The notes under the pieces: model-generated
Told to the model about the DNA's origin: nothing
Database searches by the model: none
Seen by the model: the letters and a program-made list of their open reading frames with translations, nothing else
Position numbers and translations under genes: made by a program
NCBI GenBank assembly: GCA_905215015.1
Contig: CAJMOS010000110.1
Location: forward strand, 1 to 10,096
Length of the DNA stretch: 10,096 nucleotides
Source: an uncultured bacterium
GTDB taxonomy: Bacteria > Spirochaetota > Spirochaetia > Sphaerochaetales > Sphaerochaetaceae
Direction of reading: 5' to 3'
Part shown: positions 1 through 5,936 of the stretch, piece by piece
Position numbering within the stretch: the first letter of the stretch is position 1
Layout: each line of letters opens with the position of its first letter

Positions 1-70
1 GAATCCAACCAAGACCTCTCACGAACTCCACTCTGGCTGACATACTCAACCTCTCATCTCGTCCGTTTTC

Positions 71-110
71 GGAATTGACTAGAAACTCCTCACAAGTTTC
101 CACTTATTCC
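71..110 (-). repeat. Two-part stem-loop in the leader
   Basis: The outer arms GGAAT (71-75) and ATTCC (106-110) and the inner arms GAAACT (82-87) and AGTTTC (95-100) pair perfectly. They enclose a 7-nt terminal loop and an internal loop of 6 and 5 nt. It abuts the neighbouring hairpin, sharing base 110, which suggests a folded RNA and not chance. Confidence 0.5.
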
Positions 111-144
111 CTTTCGACCAACAGCATACGCCATCGTCGAAAGG
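110..144 (-). repeat. 9-bp perfect inverted repeat (RNA hairpin)
   Basis: The arms CCTTTCGAC (110-118) and GTCGAAAGG (136-144) are perfectly complementary around a 17-nt loop. The hairpin lies downstream of the boxA-like element in the putative leader. No U-run follows it, so it does not look like an intrinsic terminator. It may be a processing or structural stem. Confidence 0.6.
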
Positions 145-172
145 CTATCTTCTCTTCCCTTCATCTATAAAC

Positions 173-184
173 TGTCAAACAACC
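173..184 (-). promoter_or_regulatory. boxA-like antitermination element
   Basis: The minus strand reads GGTTGTTTGACA. It differs at one position from the boxA form GTTCTTTGACA found in rRNA leaders and spacers of many bacteria. A 5-bp hairpin (193-208; arms GAGCT and AGCTT with one G-U pair, 6-nt loop) lies 8 nt upstream, as boxB does in rRNA leaders. Assignment rests on this arrangement and not on any search. Confidence 0.4.
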
Positions 185-227
185 AGTCGCTCAAGCTTTC
201 GTTAGCTCCCTGCGGCGTGCGATATGT

Positions 228-288
228 AACATACTAAAAAGCCCCTAAATCTGTCAATACCGCCGTTCTTTTTTTCTAAAAAATTTTT
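228..288 (-). promoter_or_regulatory. Strong rrn-like promoter with A/T-tract UP element
   Basis: On the minus strand there is a perfect -35 box TTGACA (252-257). After 18 bp comes TATGTT (228-233) as a possible -10; TAGTAT (231-236) is a 15-bp alternative. Upstream of the -35 box, positions 266-288 are runs of A and T, the position and composition of an UP element bound by the alpha subunit of RNA polymerase. The start of transcription would be near 220. The UP-like tract runs into the stop codon of glpP, and I see no convincing GC hairpin terminator between that gene and this promoter, so read-through from the ugp operon is possible. Confidence 0.5.
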
Positions 289-860
289 CAGAGTGACCAA
301 AGTTCGCGTTTTGTGGTTGAAATTGCGCACGAACCACCTCGCAGAGCCTCCAAGATCTCTTTTTTCGTCCGGATCAGCCCTCCTGCGACCAAGGGTACCT
401 CGCTGACCGTGTGCAGTTCATCAATAATCCCAGTCAAAAGTCCTGGCATCACCTCCAAGAAGTCAGGGCGGAAATTTCGCAACTGGCTCTTGGTGTTTTC
501 CAAGGCCATGGAATCAACAATAAAGGTACGCTGTCCTGCGATGAGACCGAGCTCATGGGCTCGTCGGACCAAGGGTTGTTTGGTACTGATGATTCCATCA
601 GCCTTGGTCTCGTGCTTGATATAGTCCACGGCCACCGGGTCACGGCCCAGGCCCTCGACCAGATCGACGTGGACGATAGCGGTTTTTCCGGAAGCCTTGA
701 TCCGTTGCACCTCGCTGGCGATGGTAAGCAAGGATCCGTAGAGGATGAACACTATCGAGCTGGAACTCGAAAGCGCGGCATCCAAAAGCTCGTCGCTCTT
801 GACCGCGGCGACGATCGGGCTGCCGGCGAACATATCGAGGATTTCCTGCATGCGGCTCAC
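288..860 (-). CDS. glpP: GlpP-family glycerol-3-phosphate-responsive antiterminator
   Basis: This 190-residue protein is a full-length GlpP-family member. GlpP proteins have a TIM-barrel-like fold, bind glycerol-3-phosphate, and in Bacillus bind leader mRNA of glp genes to prevent termination. Family-type motifs are visible: HVDLVEGLG (64-72), DGIISTK (88-94), DSMALE (116-121), EVMPG (136-140), VAGGLI (158-163) and ISTT (180-183). The start is taken as GTG at 860, because an AAGGTGG ribosome site lies 5 nt upstream; the internal ATG at 851 would be too far from it. Start and upstream stop overlap as GTGA, so it is translationally coupled to the metallo-hydrolase gene. It is the last gene of the ugp operon and probably links operon expression to the imported ligand. 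Which transcript it binds cannot be told from the sequence. Confidence 0.88.
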   Translation of the reverse strand: MSRMQEILDMFAGSPIVAAVKSDELLDAALSSSSSIVFILYGSLLTIASEVQRIKASGKTAIVHVDLVEGLGRDPVAVDYIKHETKADGIISTKQPLVRRAHELGLIAGQRTFIVDSMALENTKSQLRNFRPDFLEVMPGLLTGIIDELHTVSEVPLVAGGLIRTKKEILEALRGGSCAISTTKRELWSL

Positions 861-1801
861 TGCTGTCCACCTTTCTCCACCCAGCTATCATACTGGGTCT
901 CCACAACCAGGTCGTGGTTCTTGCCCATCTCCACCTTCACCAGACCATTGAAATGGGTATGGTAGAAGGTCGCCCCTCTCTTCAGATAGGACTTGTAGAC
1001 GCTCATGCTCCCCATGACGTCGTTCATCGCGACGACAACCGAAGGCTTGACCGCCTTGACCCAAGGAAGAATGTTGCTCGTGTCGTTGCCGTGATGGTCC
1101 GCCTTGGCGAGATCCGCCTTCAGCTTGTCCGGATGGTTTTCCAGAACAGCCTGCTCGCCGCTTCGATACAGGTCCCCCGCGAACAGGGCGACCGAATCCC
1201 CATAGGTGATGCGCAGCACCATCGAACTATTGTTGATATAGGCAGTGTCCAGTTTCTCTGGCGGAGGGTTGATGTCCCCTTGGGCAGGACCCAACACCTC
1301 GACATGGACCTGACCTCCCACATCGAACGCGTCCCCATCCGCAAGATATCCGACAGGAAGCTGTTTCTTCTCGATCGTCTCTGCAAAGGCCTGGGTATAT
1401 CGGGTATGATACTCCAGCCGCGTCCGATAGACCTGTCCGATATCGACGGCGTCGGCAACCTCCGGAAAGGCGCCAAGGTGGTCGATATGGGGATGGGAAT
1501 TGACAAACACGTCAATTCTTGTCAGCCCGAGCGCATGGAGCAGGTCGACCACATCCCGCCCGGAAGCCGGGTGCCCGCAGTCAATCAGCATGGTCGCGCC
1601 ATCGGGCGCGACCACCAAGGTGGCGTCACCGCTCTTGTCCGGACTGTCCTTCGGGACGTCGAGATCGATGAAATAGAAGGTCACCTTCCCATCGGTCACG
1701 GCGCTCTTGGTCAAGTCGGCATACCGGTCCACCTCCGCGGCGGCACCCCAGAGCGCGCCGCAGAGCAGCAGAAGCAACAGGCCAAGCGGACGGCGGCGCA
1801 T
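857..1801 (-). CDS. Exported metallo-beta-lactamase-fold hydrolase (ComEC/Pce-like)
   Basis: The 314-residue protein begins with a signal peptide: RRR, then a leucine-rich core, probably cleaved after AAA near residue 22. A cysteine at 14 is not in a good lipobox. The rest is a metallo-beta-lactamase fold. It shows HPHIDH (103-108, the HxHxDH metal site), NNSSMVLR (190-197), FAGD (207-210) and KADHHGND (233-240), the order seen in ComEC-type domains and in the pneumococcal phosphorylcholine esterase Pce. Such enzymes hydrolyse phosphodiesters with two metal ions. It lies 3 nt after the phosphodiesterase gene and overlaps glpP. An extracytoplasmic phosphodiesterase that releases substrate for the importer fits the context, but the substrate is inference. 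A nuclease or another esterase remains possible. Confidence 0.82.
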   Translation of the reverse strand: MRRRPLGLLLLLLCGALWGAAAEVDRYADLTKSAVTDGKVTFYFIDLDVPKDSPDKSGDATLVVAPDGATMLIDCGHPASGRDVVDLLHALGLTRIDVFVNSHPHIDHLGAFPEVADAVDIGQVYRTRLEYHTRYTQAFAETIEKKQLPVGYLADGDAFDVGGQVHVEVLGPAQGDINPPPEKLDTAYINNSSMVLRITYGDSVALFAGDLYRSGEQAVLENHPDKLKADLAKADHHGNDTSNILPWVKAVKPSVVVAMNDVMGSMSVYKSYLKRGATFYHTHFNGLVKVEMGKNHDLVVETQYDSWVEKGGQQ

Positions 1802-1804
1802 AGG

Positions 1805-2539
1805 TCACAGTCCCAGTCCGCGCACGTAGGCACGGCATACCGTCGGGAAGTTGGTGATCACCCCACGCACGCCCCAGTGCTGGAGCTTCTCGAGCTCGCA
1901 CATTCCGTTGACCGTCCAGACATTCATCAAGATCCCATGCCCGTGGATTTCCTTGACCTTCTCGTCATCCAAGGCCTCGTAGCTCGGGTGGTAGAACTCG
2001 AAGCCGAACTTCTTGCAGTAGAAACCAGCATTGACGATGCCGTTCTTTCCCACAAGCGCTCCGACCGGTATTTCCGGACAAATCTGTTTGGCGTTGACCA
2101 GCGAAAGGTGGTTGAACGAGCTGAACATCACTTTGCCCACCAAATGGTATTTCTCCAGGATATCGATTGTCTTTTGCTCGATATCGGGATAGTAGACAAG
2201 TCCCGTCTTCAGCTCGATGTTGGTCACCACCGGTTGTCCGGACGCCCACTCGCAGTACTCCTCGAACGAAGGAATGCGTTGGGGAGGGAACTGCCCGTTC
2301 CATGCCTTGGACGCGTCCAGCTTCTGGATCTCCTTCAAGGTAAAGTCGCGCACATTGCCTACGCCGTCGGTCGTACGGTCGACCTTCTCGTCGTGGATCA
2401 CCACCACCTGGTGGTCCTTGGTCAGCTGGACATCCAGCTCGATCTCGTCAGTCTTCGCCTCGACCGCCTTCTGGAAAGAAAGCATCGTGTTTTCGGGGTA
2501 GCAACCGCTGTACCCCCTATGAGCGACAATCGTCATCAT
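1805..2539 (-). CDS. ugpQ: Glycerophosphodiester phosphodiesterase, cytoplasmic type
   Basis: This 244-residue enzyme hydrolyses glycerophosphodiesters to glycerol-3-phosphate and an alcohol. The GDPD TIM-barrel signature is complete: AHRG (6-9), PENT (15-18), ELD (34-36), HD (49-50) with the metal and acid-base residues, RTTDG (55-59), IELK (108-111), and near the end WTVN and GVITNFP. There is no signal peptide, so it resembles UgpQ, not periplasmic GlpQ. It should act on diesters imported by the upstream ABC transporter. Two ATG codons stand in tandem (2539 and 2536); a GAGG ribosome site lies about 9 nt before the first. The gene follows the ugpE-like stop by 22 nt and precedes the metallo-hydrolase by 3 nt. 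The family is certain; the symbol is assigned from context. Confidence 0.93.
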   Translation of the reverse strand: MMTIVAHRGYSGCYPENTMLSFQKAVEAKTDEIELDVQLTKDHQVVVIHDEKVDRTTDGVGNVRDFTLKEIQKLDASKAWNGQFPPQRIPSFEEYCEWASGQPVVTNIELKTGLVYYPDIEQKTIDILEKYHLVGKVMFSSFNHLSLVNAKQICPEIPVGALVGKNGIVNAGFYCKKFGFEFYHPSYEALDDEKVKEIHGHGILMNVWTVNGMCELEKLQHWGVRGVITNFPTVCRAYVRGLGL

Positions 2540-2561
2540 GATTCCACACCTCGATCGCAGC

Positions 2562-3440
2562 TTATTTCATCGCTGCCTTGCTGTAACCTGTAAGCATATA
2601 CTTTTGGAAGATAAAGAACACTATCACCACCGGCAAAATCGCCATGACCGCGCCCGCCATGATCTCATGGTTGTTCATCGTGTCCTGACCGGCGAACGTC
2701 TCCTTCAGCTTGGCGAGGCCGACAGTAAGCACACGGTGGCTCTCCTCCTTGGCGATGATCTTCGGCCAGAAATAGTTGTTCCAGCCACTGGTAAAGGTCA
2801 CCAGCGTGACGGTGAACAGCGTCGACTTGCACATCGGGGTCAGGACCCTGACGATGATGCCTATCTTTCCCACCCCGTCAATCTTCGCGGCATCGATGTA
2901 GCTGTCATCAATGGCCATGAAGGATTGGCGAAGCATGAAGATATAGTAAGGGCTGACCGCGCTGGGCAGGATCAGGCCGAGATAGGTGTCGGTCAGGTGG
3001 AGTCGGGCGAACATGATGTAGATGGGAATGAAGGTGACCTGGATGGGAATCATCAGGGCGCCGAGCACCACCAGGAACAAGGTGTTCTTGTACCGGAAAT
3101 CGCCCTTGGAGAATCCATAGGCGGCGAATATGCCGGTGACGATCTCGCCGAACATGATGCCGGCGGTCATGATGATCGTGTTCAGGTAGTATTTGCCGAA
3201 GTTGACCTTCTGCATCACGTGCAGGTAGTTCTCAAAATGGAACTCATGCGGCCAGAACGTAGGAACCAGCCGAAGCACCTCGTCCTGGCTCTTCACGCTG
3301 CTGATCAGCATCCAATAGAGAGGAAAGAGCGCCACCAACGTGACGATGACCGCCATCACATACTGGAGCACGGTGAAAAACCGTCTCCTGCGGAGGGCTC
3401 GGATTTCCAATTCATGCAGTGATTCTGTTCTCTCGTACAT
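2562..3440 (-). CDS. ugpE: CUT1-family ABC transporter permease, UgpE/MalG type
   Basis: This 292-residue inner-membrane protein is the second permease subunit of a carbohydrate-type (CUT1) importer. Six hydrophobic segments can be traced from about residue 22 to 282. The cytoplasmic EAA loop that contacts the ATPase is at about 181-205 (YIDAAKIDGVGKIG..RVLTP). The C-terminal portion with NNHEIMAGAVMAILP is UgpE-like. I chose ATG at 3440 because a GGGGG-rich ribosome site lies 6 nt before it; an in-frame TTG at 3455 would overlap the preceding stop by 4 nt and is less likely. The ribosome site lies directly after the ugpA-like stop, which suggests coupling. Substrate assignment to glycerol-3-phosphate or its diesters depends on neighbouring genes. 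Confidence 0.88.
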   Translation of the reverse strand: MYERTESLHELEIRALRRRRFFTVLQYVMAVIVTLVALFPLYWMLISSVKSQDEVLRLVPTFWPHEFHFENYLHVMQKVNFGKYYLNTIIMTAGIMFGEIVTGIFAAYGFSKGDFRYKNTLFLVVLGALMIPIQVTFIPIYIMFARLHLTDTYLGLILPSAVSPYYIFMLRQSFMAIDDSYIDAAKIDGVGKIGIIVRVLTPMCKSTLFTVTLVTFTSGWNNYFWPKIIAKEESHRVLTVGLAKLKETFAGQDTMNNHEIMAGAVMAILPVVIVFFIFQKYMLTGYSKAAMK

Positions 3441-3451
3441 CTTCCACCCCC

Positions 3452-4351
3452 TCAAGACTCATAATTCACCTTGCCGCGGCTGATACGCATGGTGGCGGCG
3501 GTACACAAAAGCAACAGCAGGAAAAAGGCAAGCGCCATCGTCGCCGCGCGGTCCATGCGGAAATCCACCATCGCGTACTGGTAGATCTTGTAGACGAACA
3601 CCTCGGTCGACCGATACGGTCCACCGCCGGTCAGGATATCAATGCTCTGGAACACCTTCATCGAGGAGAGGAACGTGGTCACAAAGAGGAAAAGCGTGGT
3701 CGGGGTGAGAAGCGGCAGGGTGATCAGCCGCAGCCTCTGCCAGTAGGTGGCTCCGTCCAGCTCGGCGGCCTCATAGTAGTCCTTGCTGATGGCGCGCATG
3801 GCGGCCAGGTAGATGATCATGCCGTAGCCGATGGCCCGCCAACCGGTGAGCATCAGGACGCTGAGCATGGCAGTGCGGCTGTCCTGCAGCCAGTCGACCG
3901 GCTTGAAGCCCATCTGGGTAAGGAAATAGTTGAAGACGCCGTACTGGGTGTTCAGCATCCACAGGAAGACCACTGCGGCGCTGCTCATGGCGACGTACTT
4001 CGGCATGAACACGACGGCGCGCATGATGCTATAGCCGGGATGTTCCGTATTGAAAATCAACGCGAGGACCAAACCTCCAAGCAGGGTGATCAGGATCTCA
4101 CCGCAGGAGTAGATGACCGTCGCCTTCAGGGAGTTCAGAAGATATTTGGTTCCAGACCCAGTGAAAAGCCACTTCCAGTTCTTGAAGCCCACATATTTAT
4201 AGGAGTCGTTGAGCAGGTTCCAGTTGGTGAAGCTAATCTGGATGAGCCTCACAATCGGCCAGTAGGTAAAAACAAGAATCAGCACCAAAGCGGGGACGGT
4301 GCACCCGAAATCCTTCAGGTGGTCAAGCGTCCGGGGTTTGATTGATTTCAT
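3452..4351 (-). CDS. ugpA: CUT1-family ABC transporter permease, UgpA/MalF type
   Basis: This 299-residue membrane protein is the first permease subunit of the importer and pairs with the UgpE-like protein. Six transmembrane segments are visible, the first at about 17-38. The EAA loop YYEAAELDGATYWQRLRLITLP lies at about 192-213, and the conserved segment DILTGGGPYRSTEV at 238-251 is typical of the UgpA/MalF side. The start is ATG at 4351, supported by AAGGAG 6 nt upstream. An upstream in-frame ATG at 4426 would read through the intergenic hairpin and is rejected. It is separated from the binding-protein gene by about 80 nt that contain that hairpin. Confidence 0.9.
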   Translation of the reverse strand: MKSIKPRTLDHLKDFGCTVPALVLILVFTYWPIVRLIQISFTNWNLLNDSYKYVGFKNWKWLFTGSGTKYLLNSLKATVIYSCGEILITLLGGLVLALIFNTEHPGYSIMRAVVFMPKYVAMSSAAVVFLWMLNTQYGVFNYFLTQMGFKPVDWLQDSRTAMLSVLMLTGWRAIGYGMIIYLAAMRAISKDYYEAAELDGATYWQRLRLITLPLLTPTTLFLFVTTFLSSMKVFQSIDILTGGGPYRSTEVFVYKIYQYAMVDFRMDRAATMALAFFLLLLLCTAATMRISRGKVNYES

Positions 4352-4390
4352 ACGGAATCTCCTTGTCATCAAAGCGCGCAACAGATACAA

Positions 4391-4420
4391 GAGGGGTACC
4401 AACAAGCGCTGGTACCCCTC
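4391..4420 (-). promoter_or_regulatory. Intercistronic hairpin between binding-protein and permease genes
   Basis: A perfect 11-bp inverted repeat, GAGGGGTACCA (4391-4401) and TGGTACCCCTC (4410-4420), encloses an 8-nt loop. In the mRNA it starts 13 nt after the ugpB-like stop codon. The following bases, TTGTATCTGTTG, are only weakly U-rich, so termination would be partial. Such hairpins commonly protect the upstream message from 3' decay, giving more binding protein than permease, as between malE and malF of E. coli. Confidence 0.8.
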
Positions 4421-4433
4421 GGGCAATCACACA

Positions 4434-5771
4434 TTACTGCAGGCTGTCTTCAAGAGCCTCGTCAATCTCCTCCGCCATCTGGTCGATATTTCCTTCGATC
4501 GGCTTGCCCTCGTTGTAGAACTGGGCGAGGTAGCTCTTCCAAATGGAGGCAAGCTGGTTCCAACCGGCATGCTGGATGCGCGGATAGATGTTATCCAGGT
4601 TGTCGAAGATGCATTTGAACGCTGGCTTCTTGGCGAGGAACGCCTTGCCTTCCTCGGTCTCGAGCACGCTCTTGCGGGTCGGCATGTAACCGGTACCCTC
4701 AGCCCACTTCATGTTGACTTCCTTGCTGCACAGGTAGGAAAGGAACTGCCAAGCGGCGTTCTTGGTCTGCTGGTCATTCTTGGCGGGAATCAGCAGCACG
4801 CATCCGCCGATTTCCTGCTTGCGGGTATCGGTCGCGGGGAACCACGCCATGCCGACCTCGAAATTCTTGCACCGGTCCACATAGGTGTTGTACAGCGAAC
4901 TGGTGTGCAGGACGCTGAAGGCCTTCTGCTCGATAAAGGCTTGGCGCATATTGGCGGAAGCGCCCTTGCCGGTGGCGAAATAGGCTTGCCCCTTCTTCAT
5001 CCAGTTGCCCATCGCCTTGGTGGTCTCCACCGCGGCAGGCCCGTTCAGGTCGGTGGTCTTCTGGTCAGGATTGATGATGTTGACGCCATTGTTCAGGAAG
5101 AAGGTCTCGAAATACCACTGGTCCCACCCTGGAACGACGGTGCCCCACACCTTCGTCGAGCCGTCGGCGTTATACTCGGTAACCTTCTCGAGGAAGGAAT
5201 CCATGTCTTTAAAATACGTGGGAATGGTGATGCCCTTCGCGTCGGCCAACGTCTTGTTGTAGTACATGACCTGCGTGGAAATCAGGAACGGGAGGGAAAC
5301 CTGCTTGTCCTCATACGACGAGGCCTTGATCATACCTTCGCCAAAATCGTCGATATCGAAGCCCGTAGCCTTGATGTAGGGATTCAGGTCCTCGCAAAGG
5401 CCGGCTGCGCCATATTGGGCGACATATGGGGTATTGGCGACGACCAAAGCGGGAAGCCCTTGGCCGGCTGCCTGGGCAGCGACCAGCGTCTCGTTGACCG
5501 TGGCGTAATCGCCGATGTACTCGGCCTTGACCTTGACCTTGTCCTGCTTGGCGTTGAAGTTGCTGACGATCTCGTCGACCAACGGCTGGTACTGGTTCTC
5601 CAGCGCATGCCACCAAGTAATCTCAATCGGCGCGGTTACCTCGTACTTGCTTGCGTCGTCCGAAGCCGTAGCCTTGGGAGCGGCTTCCTTGCCGCCTTGG
5701 GCGAACAAGCCACCAGCGACCATACCGATGGCCAACAGAGTCAGCATGCTTCGTCTCATCAACTGTTTCAT
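4434..5771 (-). CDS. ugpB: ABC transporter solute-binding protein, UgpB-like
   Basis: This 445-residue protein is the extracytoplasmic receptor of the importer, of the size of E. coli UgpB. Residues 1-24 form a signal peptide ending LFA, with probable cleavage before QGGKEAA. There is no lipobox cysteine, so it is predicted to be released into the periplasm or to rely on a non-cysteine anchor. The mature start ITWWHALENQY (51-61) matches the FWHSMEG-like start of UgpB, and later segments such as LPFLISTQVMYYNK and the NGVNIINPDQ region fit family 1 solute-binding proteins. The start has a strong AAAGGAGGG ribosome site 3 nt upstream. It is the first gene of the operon. The ligand, glycerol-3-phosphate or a glycerophosphodiester such as glycerophosphocholine, is inferred from the phosphodiesterase and GlpP genes downstream; a sugar is the alternative. 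Confidence 0.88.
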   Translation of the reverse strand: MKQLMRRSMLTLLAIGMVAGGLFAQGGKEAAPKATASDDASKYEVTAPIEITWWHALENQYQPLVDEIVSNFNAKQDKVKVKAEYIGDYATVNETLVAAQAAGQGLPALVVANTPYVAQYGAAGLCEDLNPYIKATGFDIDDFGEGMIKASSYEDKQVSLPFLISTQVMYYNKTLADAKGITIPTYFKDMDSFLEKVTEYNADGSTKVWGTVVPGWDQWYFETFFLNNGVNIINPDQKTTDLNGPAAVETTKAMGNWMKKGQAYFATGKGASANMRQAFIEQKAFSVLHTSSLYNTYVDRCKNFEVGMAWFPATDTRKQEIGGCVLLIPAKNDQQTKNAAWQFLSYLCSKEVNMKWAEGTGYMPTRKSVLETEEGKAFLAKKPAFKCIFDNLDNIYPRIQHAGWNQLASIWKSYLAQFYNEGKPIEGNIDQMAEEIDEALEDSLQ

Positions 5772-5936
5772 ATTCCCTCCTTTGGAAATTTCAACAATAT
5801 TAACGTATTTACATCTATGGGTAGGTTATGCGTGAAAATGGATGCTGTCAAATTGTTTTTGCGTTTTACGATATTGTTATTTGTATTCATTGCACATTTT
5901 TCTTGATTTTCTTAGTAAAAATTGTTTAATGGAAAT
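5772..5936. promoter_or_regulatory. AT-rich divergent control region with repeated ATTGTT motifs
   Basis: This stretch separates the ugp operon from the divergent repressor gene and is far more AT-rich than the coding DNA around it. The hexamer ATTGTT occurs three times on the plus strand (5852-5857, 5873-5878, 5921-5926) and once inverted (AACAAT, 5793-5798). The longer octamers AACAATAT (5793-5800) and ATATTGTT (5871-5878) form an exact inverted pair whose centres are 78 bp apart and which flank the candidate ugp promoter. They could be operators of the LacI-family protein, but low complexity could also explain them. No clear promoter for the repressor gene was found. Confidence 0.3.
5823..5851 (-). 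promoter_or_regulatory. Candidate promoter of the ugp operon
   Basis: On the minus strand a perfect TTGACA (5846-5851) is followed after 17 bp by TAACCT (5823-5828). CATAAC at 5825-5830 is a 15-bp alternative. The -10 match is weak, which would suit a regulated promoter. Transcription would start near 5816, giving a leader of about 45 nt before the ugpB-like start. No terminator-antiterminator pair is visible in that leader. Confidence 0.45.

Larger units (their letters stand above)
1..221 (-). other. Putative leader of a stable-RNA (probably rRNA) operon
   Basis: This stretch has no plausible gene. Read on the minus strand it is purine-rich, and it follows a strong promoter. In order it contains a small hairpin (193-208), a boxA-like element (173-184) and two further hairpins (110-144 and 71-110). 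Promoter, then boxB-type hairpin, then boxA, then structured spacer is the layout of bacterial rRNA leaders, where NusB/S10 bind boxA and prevent Rho termination. About 220 nt of leader would precede the mature RNA, which would lie beyond position 1. I did not recognise the start of 16S or 23S rRNA inside the window, so the identity of the downstream RNA is inference. A leader of a tRNA cluster or an unrelated structured transcript is possible. Confidence 0.45.

Noticed and set aside
266..290. Intrinsic terminator of glpP in the A/T tracts
   Set aside because: The A and T runs could pair, but there is no GC-rich stem. Their place just upstream of TTGACA fits an UP element better.
914..2593. 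559-codon open frame on the plus strand
   Set aside because: It lies antisense to the metallo-hydrolase and GDPD genes, which have full family motifs. Long antisense frames are common in GC-rich DNA, and the translation has no recognisable domain.
2538..4345. Two long plus-strand open frames (2538-3422 and 3419-4345)
   Set aside because: Histidine-, aspartate- and glutamine-rich translations typical of the reverse of membrane-protein genes; the minus strand encodes clear permeases.
4352..4426. Upstream start of the ugpA-like gene at 4426
   Set aside because: It would translate through the 11-bp hairpin, and the ATG at 4351 has a good ribosome site.
4299..5906. 535-codon open frame on the plus strand
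   Set aside because: Antisense to the binding-protein gene, crosses the intercistronic hairpin and shows no domain or ribosome site; a coding shadow.
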